From JAIBBG01 sp040381475 (GTDB lineage Bacteria; Bacteroidota; Bacteroidia; Flavobacteriales_D; Sanyastnellaceae): 24,482 bases of DNA. The position numbers were made by a program, and so were the translations under genes. Shown piece by piece: positions 1-6,213 of the stretch. How positions within the stretch are numbered: the first letter of the stretch is position 1; the number at the start of each line of letters is the position of its first letter. A model generated the notes under the pieces. It saw nothing but the letters and a program-made list of their open reading frames with translations. It ran no database searches and was not told where the DNA came from. The stretch is taken from contig JBEIHH010000042.1 of NCBI GenBank assembly GCA_040381475.1, positions 1 to 24,482 on the forward strand, given 5' to 3'.

Positions 1-345
1 ATGCTTTTCAGCGGTGAAGAAGTAATGAAGAAATGCACTGTGTTGAGTGGTGGTGAAAAAGTACGTTGTATGATTTCACGCATGATGTTGAATGGAGCCA
101 ACTGCCTGATCATGGATGAACCAACGAACCACCTTGATCTGGAATCCATAACTGCATTCAACAATGCTATGAAAGATTGGAAACACGTTGCCTTGTTTAC
201 TTCCCATGACCATGAATTTGTGCAAACCGTAGCAAATCGGATTATTGAAATTACACCCAAAGGTGTCATCGATAAGCGCATGAGCTATGATGAATACCTC
301 GCCGACAAACAAATCAAAGAGATGCGGGAAGCGATGTATGTGTAA
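1..345 (+). CDS. ABC-F family ATPase, C-terminal part (5' end outside window)
   Basis: This is the last ~114 residues of a soluble, duplicated-ATPase ABC-F protein; family members act on ribosomes (translation factors such as EttA or YbiT, or antibiotic protection) and have no membrane domain. Visible in order are the ABC signature LSGGEK, the Walker B segment with the ABC-F hallmark DEPTNHLD, and the switch-region histidine in TSHDHEF. The tail (KGVIDKRMSYDEYLADKQI) resembles the YbiT-like subgroup, but that assignment is from memory of the family. The reading frame is open to base 1 and the first ATG falls in the middle of the second nucleotide-binding domain, so the true start lies upstream. 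Ribosomal role is inferred from the family, not from this fragment. Confidence 0.93.
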   Translation: MLFSGEEVMKKCTVLSGGEKVRCMISRMMLNGANCLIMDEPTNHLDLESITAFNNAMKDWKHVALFTSHDHEFVQTVANRIIEITPKGVIDKRMSYDEYLADKQIKEMREAMYV

Positions 346-362
346 CAACTATATGGTTGTTA
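343..362 (+). terminator. stem-loop at the stop codon of the ABC-F gene
   Basis: TAACAAC (343-349) and GTTGTTA (356-362) form a perfect 7-bp stem with a 6-base loop; the TAA stop codon is the first part of the stem. There is only a short, interrupted T tract after it, so it is a weak candidate terminator or a 3'-end stabiliser. Confidence 0.35.
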
Positions 363-418
363 AACTTTCTGCTCATATCACATCATATACTTATTGATTT
401 CGATCAGTTGTTCTTGAT

Positions 419-626
419 TTAACCCAGATTATGCAGTCGAAATCTATTAGAGCGCTGAAACCCTTCAATGACGTGCACTTCCCCGAATCGTTCCTCTCGG
501 GACGAGCCTCGATTTTTATTTTCACCGTATACATGATACGCTTTCAAATAAAAATCATGCGGGAGCGCGCGTCATTTTTGGCTTTCAGCGCTTCACAACG
601 ATTCCGGCTGCATAATTTGGATTTAA
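419..626. mobile_element. MITE-like fold-back element (208 bp)
   Basis: The gap between the ABC-F and J-domain genes is almost entirely one imperfect long palindrome. Outer ends: 419-445 begins TTAACCCAGATTATGCAG, and the reverse complement of 599-626 begins TTAAATCCAAATTATGCAG; they continue to match for about ten more bases. Inner arms: AGCGCTGAAA (451-460) with TTTCAGCGCT (583-592); an AATGACG block near 467 with CGTCATT near 570; GATTTTTATTT (511-521) with AAATAAAAATC (546-556); CGTAT/ATACG at the tip (526-540). It has no credible coding content. TTAA stands at both outer edges, which could be a target-site duplication. The structure fits a non-autonomous element or a dispersed intergenic repeat; no transposase is in the window. 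Confidence 0.6.
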
Positions 627-651
627 GGTTCTCTTTGAACCAGCGCCTGGT

Positions 652-1218
652 CTATAATTTATTTTCATCCCTTACCATAAACCAATGGTAGTAGGCATAC
701 CCGAGAAAAAGGCAACCCGTCAATGATGGCATCAGAAAATATATGAAATGCCTTTGTTTTTCTGGTTCTAGATCAAGTTCTCTGGCATAATTCACCCAGG
801 GCAGAATGATCATATAGGCAAAAAGAATCAAGAATATTACATTATACACCAGATTAATTCCACTCCAGAATTTTTTCTCAAAGGGATTTCTTTCTTCAGT
901 CAAATGATATGACTCCATAGCCGTACGCCGCGTTGCCTGGCGCTGTTGATGTTCCACCCATAATTTATAAATCAGCTCACGCTTGTCGAGTTCTTCTTGC
1001 GAGATGCGATCTTCACTCACCAGCTTATCATAGTTCCGTCGCTGTGCCTCATCCATGAGGAATTCATATGCCTGGTGTACCTCTATAAATCTTGTGCGTG
1101 CATCTTCATTGCCGTTCACATCAGGATGCAGCTGTTTGGCAAGAGCTCTGTATGCCTTCCGAACCTCAACTTGTGTGGCACTGCGTTCGACTCCCAGTAT
1201 TTGGTAGTAATTCTTCAA
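652..1218 (-). CDS. membrane-anchored J-domain (DnaJ-like, class C) protein
   Basis: The 188-residue protein starts with a complete J domain (residues about 3-65): helix I YYQILGVERSAT, helix II VRKAYRALAKQ, the diagnostic HPD tripeptide at residues 31-33, and a helix III/IV region ending near RNYDKL. There is no Gly/Phe region, zinc finger or C-terminal substrate domain, so it is a class C J protein that should recruit and stimulate an Hsp70 (DnaK) at a specific site. Two hydrophobic segments (about 118-142 and 157-178) suggest membrane attachment with the J domain in the cytoplasm. The start codon is TTG; the protein begins at the usual distance before the J domain. Its gene is flanked on both sides by copies of the fold-back element's terminal sequence. 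The client is unknown. Confidence 0.88.
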   Translation of the reverse strand: MKNYYQILGVERSATQVEVRKAYRALAKQLHPDVNGNEDARTRFIEVHQAYEFLMDEAQRRNYDKLVSEDRISQEELDKRELIYKLWVEHQQRQATRRTAMESYHLTEERNPFEKKFWSGINLVYNVIFLILFAYMIILPWVNYARELDLEPEKQRHFIYFLMPSLTGCLFLGYAYYHWFMVRDENKL

Positions 1219-1298
1219 TAGCAGAATCGATGAATAGCGCTAAAATAAGAAGAAGTTTAAAGAATTATTTTAAATGGCTTCATGAAACATCAAGTCGC

Positions 1299-1316
1299 CT
1301 GCATAATCTGGGTTAA
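1299..1316. repeat. solo copy of the fold-back element end (18-bp inverted copy of 419-436)
   Basis: CTGCATAATCTGGGTTAA at 1299-1316 is the exact reverse complement of TTAACCCAGATTATGCAG at 419-436. Similarity to the fold-back element fades after the next few bases (CGA shared), so this is either a degraded copy or a separate element sharing the same end. It sits directly against the terminator at 1318-1345. Confidence 0.6.
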
Positions 1317-1317
1317 A

Positions 1318-1345
1318 AAAAGAACGTCAAAAATGACGTTCTTTT
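1318..1345 (-). terminator. intrinsic terminator of the DUF5362-like gene
   Basis: AAAAGAACGTCA (1318-1329) and TGACGTTCTTTT (1334-1345) give a perfect 12-bp stem with an AAAA loop. Read on the minus strand the stem is followed by a run of seven T, so it terminates transcription coming from 1834 towards 1385. On the plus strand the T run is short. Confidence 0.8.
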
Positions 1346-1384
1346 AATTGTATGATTTGACTTCAGAAAGTAATATATCATGTT

Positions 1385-1834
1385 TCAGAAACCACTCAAA
1401 CCAATGCCTACGCCAATGAGAATGGCTAATGCGTATAAAGAAAGAACCACAACCATCAAAATGCCAATAAATTTGTAGTGACTCTTTAAGTTTGCGAAAC
1501 CGTCAGACAAAGAAACTTCATCATTGGAATTTAATCCTCGCTTAATCCCCTTTGCTGCTTTGAACAAATAATAAATTGGAAAAAAATAAATGGCTATGCC
1601 AAGTAAGAATATCAACGCCATTAAAACAGGCGAAGCATCTGAATTGCGCATGAATGGATTCGAAGAAGATAAGCTGAGCATACTAACCATGGCCAATGCC
1701 ATGATTCCAAGCATAACGAAACCTACGATGGCAATAAATCTTGCCCATCTGACCATTTCATTGAGATTTTGTTTGTCAGCTGCACCTATGCGCAGATTTT
1801 CTTGAGAAGTGATGTTGTTGTCTAATGTATCCAT
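1385..1834 (-). CDS. small three-span membrane protein, DUF5362-like
   Basis: From the ATG at 1834 the protein has 149 residues (an upstream in-frame ATG at 1864 would add ten residues with no conserved look). An N-terminal polar stretch is followed by three hydrophobic segments: WARFIAIVGFVMLGIMALAM, PVLMALIFLLGIAIYFFPIYYLF and FIGILMVVVLSLYALAILIG. The cytoplasmic-looking piece between the second and third spans (KAAKGIKRGL ... LSDGFANLKSHYKFIGI) resembles DUF5362, a Bacteroidota family of unknown function; that match is recognition by eye. It is a single gene with its own terminator. Confidence 0.72.
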   Translation of the reverse strand: MDTLDNNITSQENLRIGAADKQNLNEMVRWARFIAIVGFVMLGIMALAMVSMLSLSSSNPFMRNSDASPVLMALIFLLGIAIYFFPIYYLFKAAKGIKRGLNSNDEVSLSDGFANLKSHYKFIGILMVVVLSLYALAILIGVGIGLSGF

Positions 1835-1911
1835 GTTAAAAGTTTTGATTAAGATTTGTTGCATAAATACTCTAAAATCGTATTTACACTAATAAATTCT
1901 CAAAAAGTTTA

Positions 1912-1935
1912 TTTAACCCGGATTCTATGAAGTGC
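1912..1935. repeat. degenerate copy of the fold-back element end
   Basis: TTAACCCGGATTCTATGAAG resembles the left end TTAACCCAGATTATGCAG of the element at 419 (first 12 bases with one mismatch, then an insertion). It is in the opposite orientation to the copy at 1299-1316. The match is short and the call is tentative. Confidence 0.3.
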
Positions 1936-1955
1936 GTTGACTTAGAAAAGCTGAG

Positions 1956-2004
1956 CTAACCTGTTTCTGATATTGCTTATTATCAGCAAGATAAAACAAG
2001 TTAG
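1956..2004 (-). terminator. stem-loop downstream of the DtxR-family gene
   Basis: CTAACCTGTT (1956-1965) pairs with AACAAGTTAG (1995-2004) over 10 positions, nine Watson-Crick on this strand and a G-U wobble when read as minus-strand RNA. An inner stem TTGCT/AGCAA (1973-1977/1985-1989) lies inside. It is 35 bases past the stop of the minus-strand regulator. There is no clear T run, so it may be a terminator or only a degraded palindromic repeat. Confidence 0.35.
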
Positions 2005-2038
2005 ATAGAATTATGCAAAACATCACTTAATGTTCTGA

Positions 2039-2701
2039 CTACAACACAAAGACATTTTCTGCGAATTTCTGACTTACCACTGACCTTTTGCGTCGCACTT
2101 CAATCTCGAGAGATCCATCAAAGTCCTGCTTAGCTATTACCTTGATCTCGCTGCTCAATCCAAGCCCCACTTTCATGGCATACTGCAGGAACGTGGCACT
2201 GTTATCTCGAACAGCAACAATTTTGCATTTTTCGCCTATACCGGCTTCTGCCAATGTTCTTCTTGCCACTTTTTCAATTTCTCCCTTAGCATTCGGAATG
2301 GCGTCACCGTGAGGATCAAACCTCGGATAATTGAGGAATTTATCGAGCTTTTCGATCAGTTTCGATGAACGAATGTGCTCCAGTTGTTCGGCCACCTCAT
2401 GTACCTCATCCCATGTGAATTCAAGCTTTTCATACAAAAAAGTCTCCCACAGGCGATGTCTTCGAATAACCCCCAAAGCACTTTTCCTGGCTTGTGCAGT
2501 TAAGTGAATTTTACCATATTTCTCATAGTTCACCAGTTTTTTATCCCGAAGCTTTTTGAGCATATCATTCACAGTGGCTGGTTTCAGCATCAGATAAGCA
2601 GCAAGCTCATTGGTGCCAACTCCTTCCCTGCCGGCAGATTCGACAGACAAATGATATAAAGCTTTGAGATAATTCTCTTCGGTTGATGAAAGTGAATCCA
2701 T
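2039..2701 (-). CDS. DtxR/MntR-family metal-dependent transcriptional repressor
   Basis: The 220-residue protein has the three-part DtxR layout: winged helix (about 5-68, recognition helix near PATVNDMLKKLRDK), dimerisation and metal-binding domain (about 70-140), and a C-terminal SH3/FeoA-like domain (about 150-220). Aligned by eye with DtxR, the ancillary site is kept (H82, E86, H101), and the primary site has E105, E108 and H109, with Glu where DtxR has Cys102, as in the manganese sensors MntR and ScaR. N10 stands where DtxR has Met10 and MntR has Asp8. I chose the ATG at 2701 because STEENYLKALY starts at the family's usual place; the 19 codons upstream look non-coding. It is divergent from a TonB receptor with a DtxR-like operator between them, so it probably represses receptor synthesis when Mn(II) or Fe(II) is plentiful. 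Which metal is open. Confidence 0.92.
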   Translation of the reverse strand: MDSLSSTEENYLKALYHLSVESAGREGVGTNELAAYLMLKPATVNDMLKKLRDKKLVNYEKYGKIHLTAQARKSALGVIRRHRLWETFLYEKLEFTWDEVHEVAEQLEHIRSSKLIEKLDKFLNYPRFDPHGDAIPNAKGEIEKVARRTLAEAGIGEKCKIVAVRDNSATFLQYAMKVGLGLSSEIKVIAKQDFDGSLEIEVRRKRSVVSQKFAENVFVL

Positions 2702-2755
2702 ATTGCTTTTAAGGCCTCTGCCTTCTGTTTTTTGTTCTCCGCACTGGTTAAAAAG

Positions 2756-2763
2756 CAAAGATA
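2756..2763 (-). promoter_or_regulatory. candidate -7 element of the repressor gene
   Basis: Read on the minus strand this is TATCTTTG, a perfect match to the Bacteroidota -7 consensus TAnnTTTG, about 55 bases before the chosen ATG at 2701. The expected -33 position falls at the edge of the palindrome at 2787-2802, but no good TTTG is present there. Confidence 0.4.
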
Positions 2764-2783
2764 TGACAACAATTCGAACTTCA

Positions 2784-2815
2784 TTTGTTAGACATACCTA
2801 ACTTAATTATTTTTG
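2784..2815 (+). promoter_or_regulatory. promoter of the TonB receptor gene
   Basis: TTTG at 2784-2787 and TATTTTTG at 2808-2815 are separated by 20 bases, a full match to the Bacteroidota housekeeping promoter (-33 TTTG, -7 TAnnTTTG). Transcription should begin a few bases after 2815, giving a very short leader before the start codon. Confidence 0.7.
2787..2802. promoter_or_regulatory. DtxR-like operator inside the receptor promoter
   Basis: GTTAGACATACCTAAC is an inverted repeat with arms GTTAG/CTAAC. Its core TTAGACATACCTAA is 10/14 self-complementary and resembles the TTAGGnnnnCCTAA type of site bound by DtxR-family proteins. It fills the space between the -33 and -7 elements of the plus-strand promoter and lies around the -33 region of the candidate minus-strand promoter, so a bound repressor would be expected to block both. 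Binding is inferred from position and symmetry. Confidence 0.65.
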
Positions 2816-2825
2816 CACCTCAAAT

Positions 2826-5126
2826 TTGCACGTGTTGCGCTACTTGCTGTTCAATATTGTCTTAATGATGAGTTTTGGTTCCATTGCTCAGTCCTCGGTT
2901 ATCCGAGGCAGGGTGATGCATCAGGACGAGCCTGTGCCCTACGCTCATGTTGGTCTGATCCGATCAGGTGAGGGAGTGTTGAGCGACAGCAGCGGGTATT
3001 TCAGCCTTTCATTCAAACAAGCAGCAACAGACACACTTCTGATTTACAACATTGGTTACGAGCCATACAGGCGAATCCTGCAACCAACCGGTTCCAACAT
3101 TCAGTTAGGACAGATAGAATTGAGCGCTGCCTTGATCCTTTCCGATGAAATTGTTATTTCGGGTTCACTGCATGCTGTGAGCAGGTTGGAAAGCATCGTT
3201 CCGGTCGAAGTGTATAGCAGAGGATTTCTTGAGAAAAATCCGGTGTGCAATGTTTTCGAATCACTCCAGCAAATGAACGGTGTTCGCCCACAGGTCAATT
3301 GCAATATCTGCAGTACGGGAGACATTCACATCAATGGTATGGAAGGACCTTATACGATGCTACTTATCGATGGCATGCCCATCGTTAGCAGTTTAGCCAC
3401 TGTCTATGGCTTCAGTGGTATTCCTTCATCCATGATCGAACGCGTGGAAGTAGTGAAAGGTCCTGCTGGCGCGGTTTATGGAAGTGAAGCCATGGGGGGA
3501 CTCATCAACATCATCACAAGACCCGTTCAGGGAGAAACTAAGTTTTCATTTGATGCAATGAGCAGCACATGGCAGGAACATAATTTCGATGCTTTCGCAT
3601 CATATAAAGTTGGCGCAAAAACAAGCATGCTCAGCTCAGCAAACGTGTTCAATTTTGATGAGCGCACTGACAAGAACAACGACAATTTCACGGATATACC
3701 GACACAAAATAGAATTTCCGTCTTTCATAAAATCAATTTTGAAAGACCACTGTCAAGGCTCTTTACCATTGCCGGACGGTATCTTTACGAAGACAGGTTC
3801 GGGGGTGAAATGCAATGGAGGCGTGAGCATCGCGGCGGTACAGAGGTCTACGGAGAAAGTATTTATACCTCGAGGTATGAAATACTTTCACAGTATCAGC
3901 TGCCATTTAATGAAAAGGTGATTTTCAGTTTCTCACTGACAGATCACAATCAAAACAGCGTTTATGGCGCTATGAATTTTCAAGCCCGACAAACCATCGG
4001 ATTTGGTCAATTGACGCACTACAAACAACTTGGGCAACATCATATGCACGCAGGACTTGTCTCACGCTACACTTATTACGACGACAACACGGCTGCTACA
4101 GTTTTTGAAGCAGCCTCAACTACGACCTATAACCCGGGCCAATGGCTTAACGGTGTTTTTATTCAGGACGAATTGCACTGGAATACCAAACATCAGACTC
4201 TCGGAGGTTTGAGATTGGAATATCATCAGATACATGGCGAAATATTTACACCAAGACTTGGCCATCGCTGGCAACTGAACGACCGTCAGTTGTTGCGGTT
4301 AAACGCCGGAAAAGGCTTTCGGGTGGTCAACATTTTTACCGAAGATCATGCAGCTCTGACCGGAGCAAGAAAAGTTGTAGTGAGCGAATCTTTACGCCCT
4401 GAAAATTCTGTGAGTGCCAACCTGAATTACCACCACCAGCTGATCAGAAGATCAGATTCAAACCTCAGTCTTGATGCGACCGTTTACCATACACGATTTG
4501 GCAACAGAATTGTGGCCGACTACACCACCGATCCGAATAAAATCTTGTACAACAACATTGACGGCTTTGCCACCGGGAGCGGCGCTTCATTAAATCTGGA
4601 AGGTACAATAGGCAAAAATTTCAGTGCCATGGCTGGAGCAACGTGGATGGACAATCAAATTCATGATCATGGGACTATTAGACGTCCTCTGCTCACTGAG
4701 AGTTTCTCTGCTGTATGGAGCATTTCATTTCGTGCAGGAAAATTGCCACTTTTTTTGGACTACACGGGCAGCCTGTATAGTCCCATGGATTTGCCACTTG
4801 CCGGGCCACTGGATGCACGCCCTGCAAGATCGCCCTGGTGGAATATCCAAAACATTCAACTGAAATGGAAGATGAAGAAAGGCCCTGAAATCTATGGTGG
4901 TGTCAAGAACATCTTCAACCGCACACCTGCCGACGACACGCCATTTCTAATTGCACGTTCATTTGATCCTTTCGACAGGCAAGTCCAATTTGATCAGTCC
5001 GGGAATCCTATTGAAACTGCTGACAATCCTCAGGCGCTCACATTCGACACTAACTATGTTTTTGCACCCAATCAAGGCATCAGGGCTTTTCTTGGTATAC
5101 GTTGGGAAATTGGTTCTCCCAGATAA
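2826..5126 (+). CDS. TonB-dependent outer-membrane receptor, probably for a metal or metal complex
   Basis: About 765 residues. Order: signal peptide ending near GSIAQ (about 22), CarboxypepD_reg-like domain (about 24-100, SVIRGRV ... PYAHV ... GYEPY), plug domain (about 120-235) with LLIDGMPIV and IERVEVVKGPAGAVYGSEAMGG, then a 22-strand-type barrel ending in F-L-G-I-R-W-E-I-G-S-P-R. The plug carries C141 and a C159-x-x-C162 pair directly before TGDIHINGMEG, which could touch a metal; I recall this CNxC segment in related Bacteroidota receptors. It imports an unknown ligand using TonB/ExbBD energy. The upstream DtxR-like operator and divergent DtxR-family repressor point to iron, manganese or a chelate. 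Start is uncertain: TTG 2826, GTG 2832 and TTG 2835 all give a usable signal peptide, and the promoter is only about ten bases upstream. Confidence 0.92.
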   Translation: MHVLRYLLFNIVLMMSFGSIAQSSVIRGRVMHQDEPVPYAHVGLIRSGEGVLSDSSGYFSLSFKQAATDTLLIYNIGYEPYRRILQPTGSNIQLGQIELSAALILSDEIVISGSLHAVSRLESIVPVEVYSRGFLEKNPVCNVFESLQQMNGVRPQVNCNICSTGDIHINGMEGPYTMLLIDGMPIVSSLATVYGFSGIPSSMIERVEVVKGPAGAVYGSEAMGGLINIITRPVQGETKFSFDAMSSTWQEHNFDAFASYKVGAKTSMLSSANVFNFDERTDKNNDNFTDIPTQNRISVFHKINFERPLSRLFTIAGRYLYEDRFGGEMQWRREHRGGTEVYGESIYTSRYEILSQYQLPFNEKVIFSFSLTDHNQNSVYGAMNFQARQTIGFGQLTHYKQLGQHHMHAGLVSRYTYYDDNTAATVFEAASTTTYNPGQWLNGVFIQDELHWNTKHQTLGGLRLEYHQIHGEIFTPRLGHRWQLNDRQLLRLNAGKGFRVVNIFTEDHAALTGARKVVVSESLRPENSVSANLNYHHQLIRRSDSNLSLDATVYHTRFGNRIVADYTTDPNKILYNNIDGFATGSGASLNLEGTIGKNFSAMAGATWMDNQIHDHGTIRRPLLTESFSAVWSISFRAGKLPLFLDYTGSLYSPMDLPLAGPLDARPARSPWWNIQNIQLKWKMKKGPEIYGGVKNIFNRTPADDTPFLIARSFDPFDRQVQFDQSGNPIETADNPQALTFDTNYVFAPNQGIRAFLGIRWEIGSPR

Positions 5127-5358
5127 TTACAAAACATTGTGTTCAGGTTATTAAATTTCTTGGAGAGCTTAGCGTATTTCTAACGTGTTTATGGCTGTTT
5201 AGCGACATTTGACTGTAAACATATCATGTTATTTTCATGAGAACGATTTTCATATTTACTTCAAAAAAACTATAGTTTTCGCTCATAAAAATTGCCTTAT
5301 ACACCAATGAATTCCCACCCAATATTTATGGAGTTGCCGGCGCATTTCGATTCGCCCC

Positions 5359-6042
5359 TTATTTCACTGCCACTCCAAAAGATACATATTGCCATGAAGA
5401 AGGCACTATATGATTGAACAAAGTCGAGTCTAAATAGGACAAAAAATTCCGCTGCGATTCTGTGCGCCCGAAAGCGGAAGCAAATCCGGTGGTCGTGATC
5501 TTGTGGCTTTTGAAATGACGCATGTAATGATGTAGTTCGGTCATGTTCACATACCGCCATTCATTTCCCCAACGCACAAACTTTTTCCTGAAGAATGAGT
5601 GAATTGGTGATCCCTTGAGGTTTTCTGCAAACAAGAGAACCCCGCCTGGTTTTAAGGCACAGTATATACTGTCGAAAGTTTGTTGTTGTAATTCCGTATG
5701 ATCATTTCGTCCAATACCACCAATGATGGATTTGAAAATGACAACGTCGAAGTGATTTTCGAATGGAATATTGGTAGCATCTACAACTCCGTATGTCACA
5801 AGATTATCAACCCCATGTAGTTTATGTAATGGCGCCGCTTTATCAGTAACGTCATCAATGTCTGTGCATAACACCTTGAGGCCTTTGGATGCAAGGTAAA
5901 GCGACAACCCTCCTTCCCTGCCGCCCAGTTCTATGGCCTCACTATCGGCGACAGCCGAAAAGTGAGATTCCCAGAATGGCAAAGCCCGCGACCAGGTGCG
6001 GATATCCCATTGCATAAAGTCTTTTAATTCGGGTTTGGCCAT
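5359..6042 (-). CDS. class I SAM-dependent methyltransferase, substrate unknown
   Basis: The 227-residue protein shows the Rossmann methyltransferase motifs: motif I ELGGREGGL at residues 38-46 (binds the methionine part of SAM), acidic motif II in CTDIDD (D61/D63), a VVDATNIPF segment typical of the adenine-binding loop, DVVIFKSIIGG, and CALKPGGVLLFAEN. The N-terminal FMQWDIRTWSRALPFWE helix is the usual cap in this group. Methyltransferases of this kind act on small molecules, lipids or sugars, and nothing here decides which. It stands alone, divergent from the giant surface-protein gene, with a 171-base region between that contains a palindrome at 6128-6146. The 232 bases between it and the TonB receptor gene hold no gene I can support. 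Confidence 0.85.
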   Translation of the reverse strand: MAKPELKDFMQWDIRTWSRALPFWESHFSAVADSEAIELGGREGGLSLYLASKGLKVLCTDIDDVTDKAAPLHKLHGVDNLVTYGVVDATNIPFENHFDVVIFKSIIGGIGRNDHTELQQQTFDSIYCALKPGGVLLFAENLKGSPIHSFFRKKFVRWGNEWRYVNMTELHHYMRHFKSHKITTTGFASAFGRTESQRNFLSYLDSTLFNHIVPSSWQYVSFGVAVK

Positions 6043-6127
6043 GCTGCAGTCTGCAAATAAAAGCCTTGTTCACATTCTGCCGAAAAACAATCTAAATGAG
6101 ATGCAACCTTAGAATCTACTCTTTGGT

Positions 6128-6146
6128 TGTTTCAAAGGTTGAAACA
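6128..6146. promoter_or_regulatory. 8-3-8 palindrome between the methyltransferase and giant surface-protein genes
   Basis: TGTTTCAA-AGG-TTGAAACA is a perfect inverted repeat with 8-base arms. It lies just upstream of the promoter candidate at 6158-6189 and within the shared divergent region, which suits a dimeric regulator. No regulator is known for it. Confidence 0.4.
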
Positions 6147-6157
6147 CGCTATAAACC

Positions 6158-6189
6158 TTAGTTAGCACTGCATTAAATAGCTAAATTTG
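6158..6189 (+). promoter_or_regulatory. promoter candidate of the giant T9SS cargo gene
   Basis: TAAATTTG at 6182-6189 matches the Bacteroidota -7 consensus exactly. At 6158-6161, 20 bases upstream, there is TTAG, one base off the -33 TTTG. If this is the promoter, the TTG at 6187 is part of the -7 box and cannot be the start codon, which moves the start to the TTG at 6214. Confidence 0.5.
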
Positions 6190-6213
6190 CACTTCCTGAG
6201 TAATCATAACTTA

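Noticed and set aside
431..691. 86-codon plus-strand frame
   Set aside because: It lies almost wholly inside the fold-back element at 419-626 and runs into the 3' end of the J-domain gene; composition is explained by the palindrome.
2001..2017. AATTATGCA resembling the fold-back element end
   Set aside because: Only nine bases match and the flanks differ; not enough to call another copy.
5266..5279. AAAACTATAGTTTT self-complementary sequence
   Set aside because: AT-rich 14-base palindrome without a loop or T tract in the 232-base gap after the TonB receptor; too easily a chance event to call an operator or terminator.
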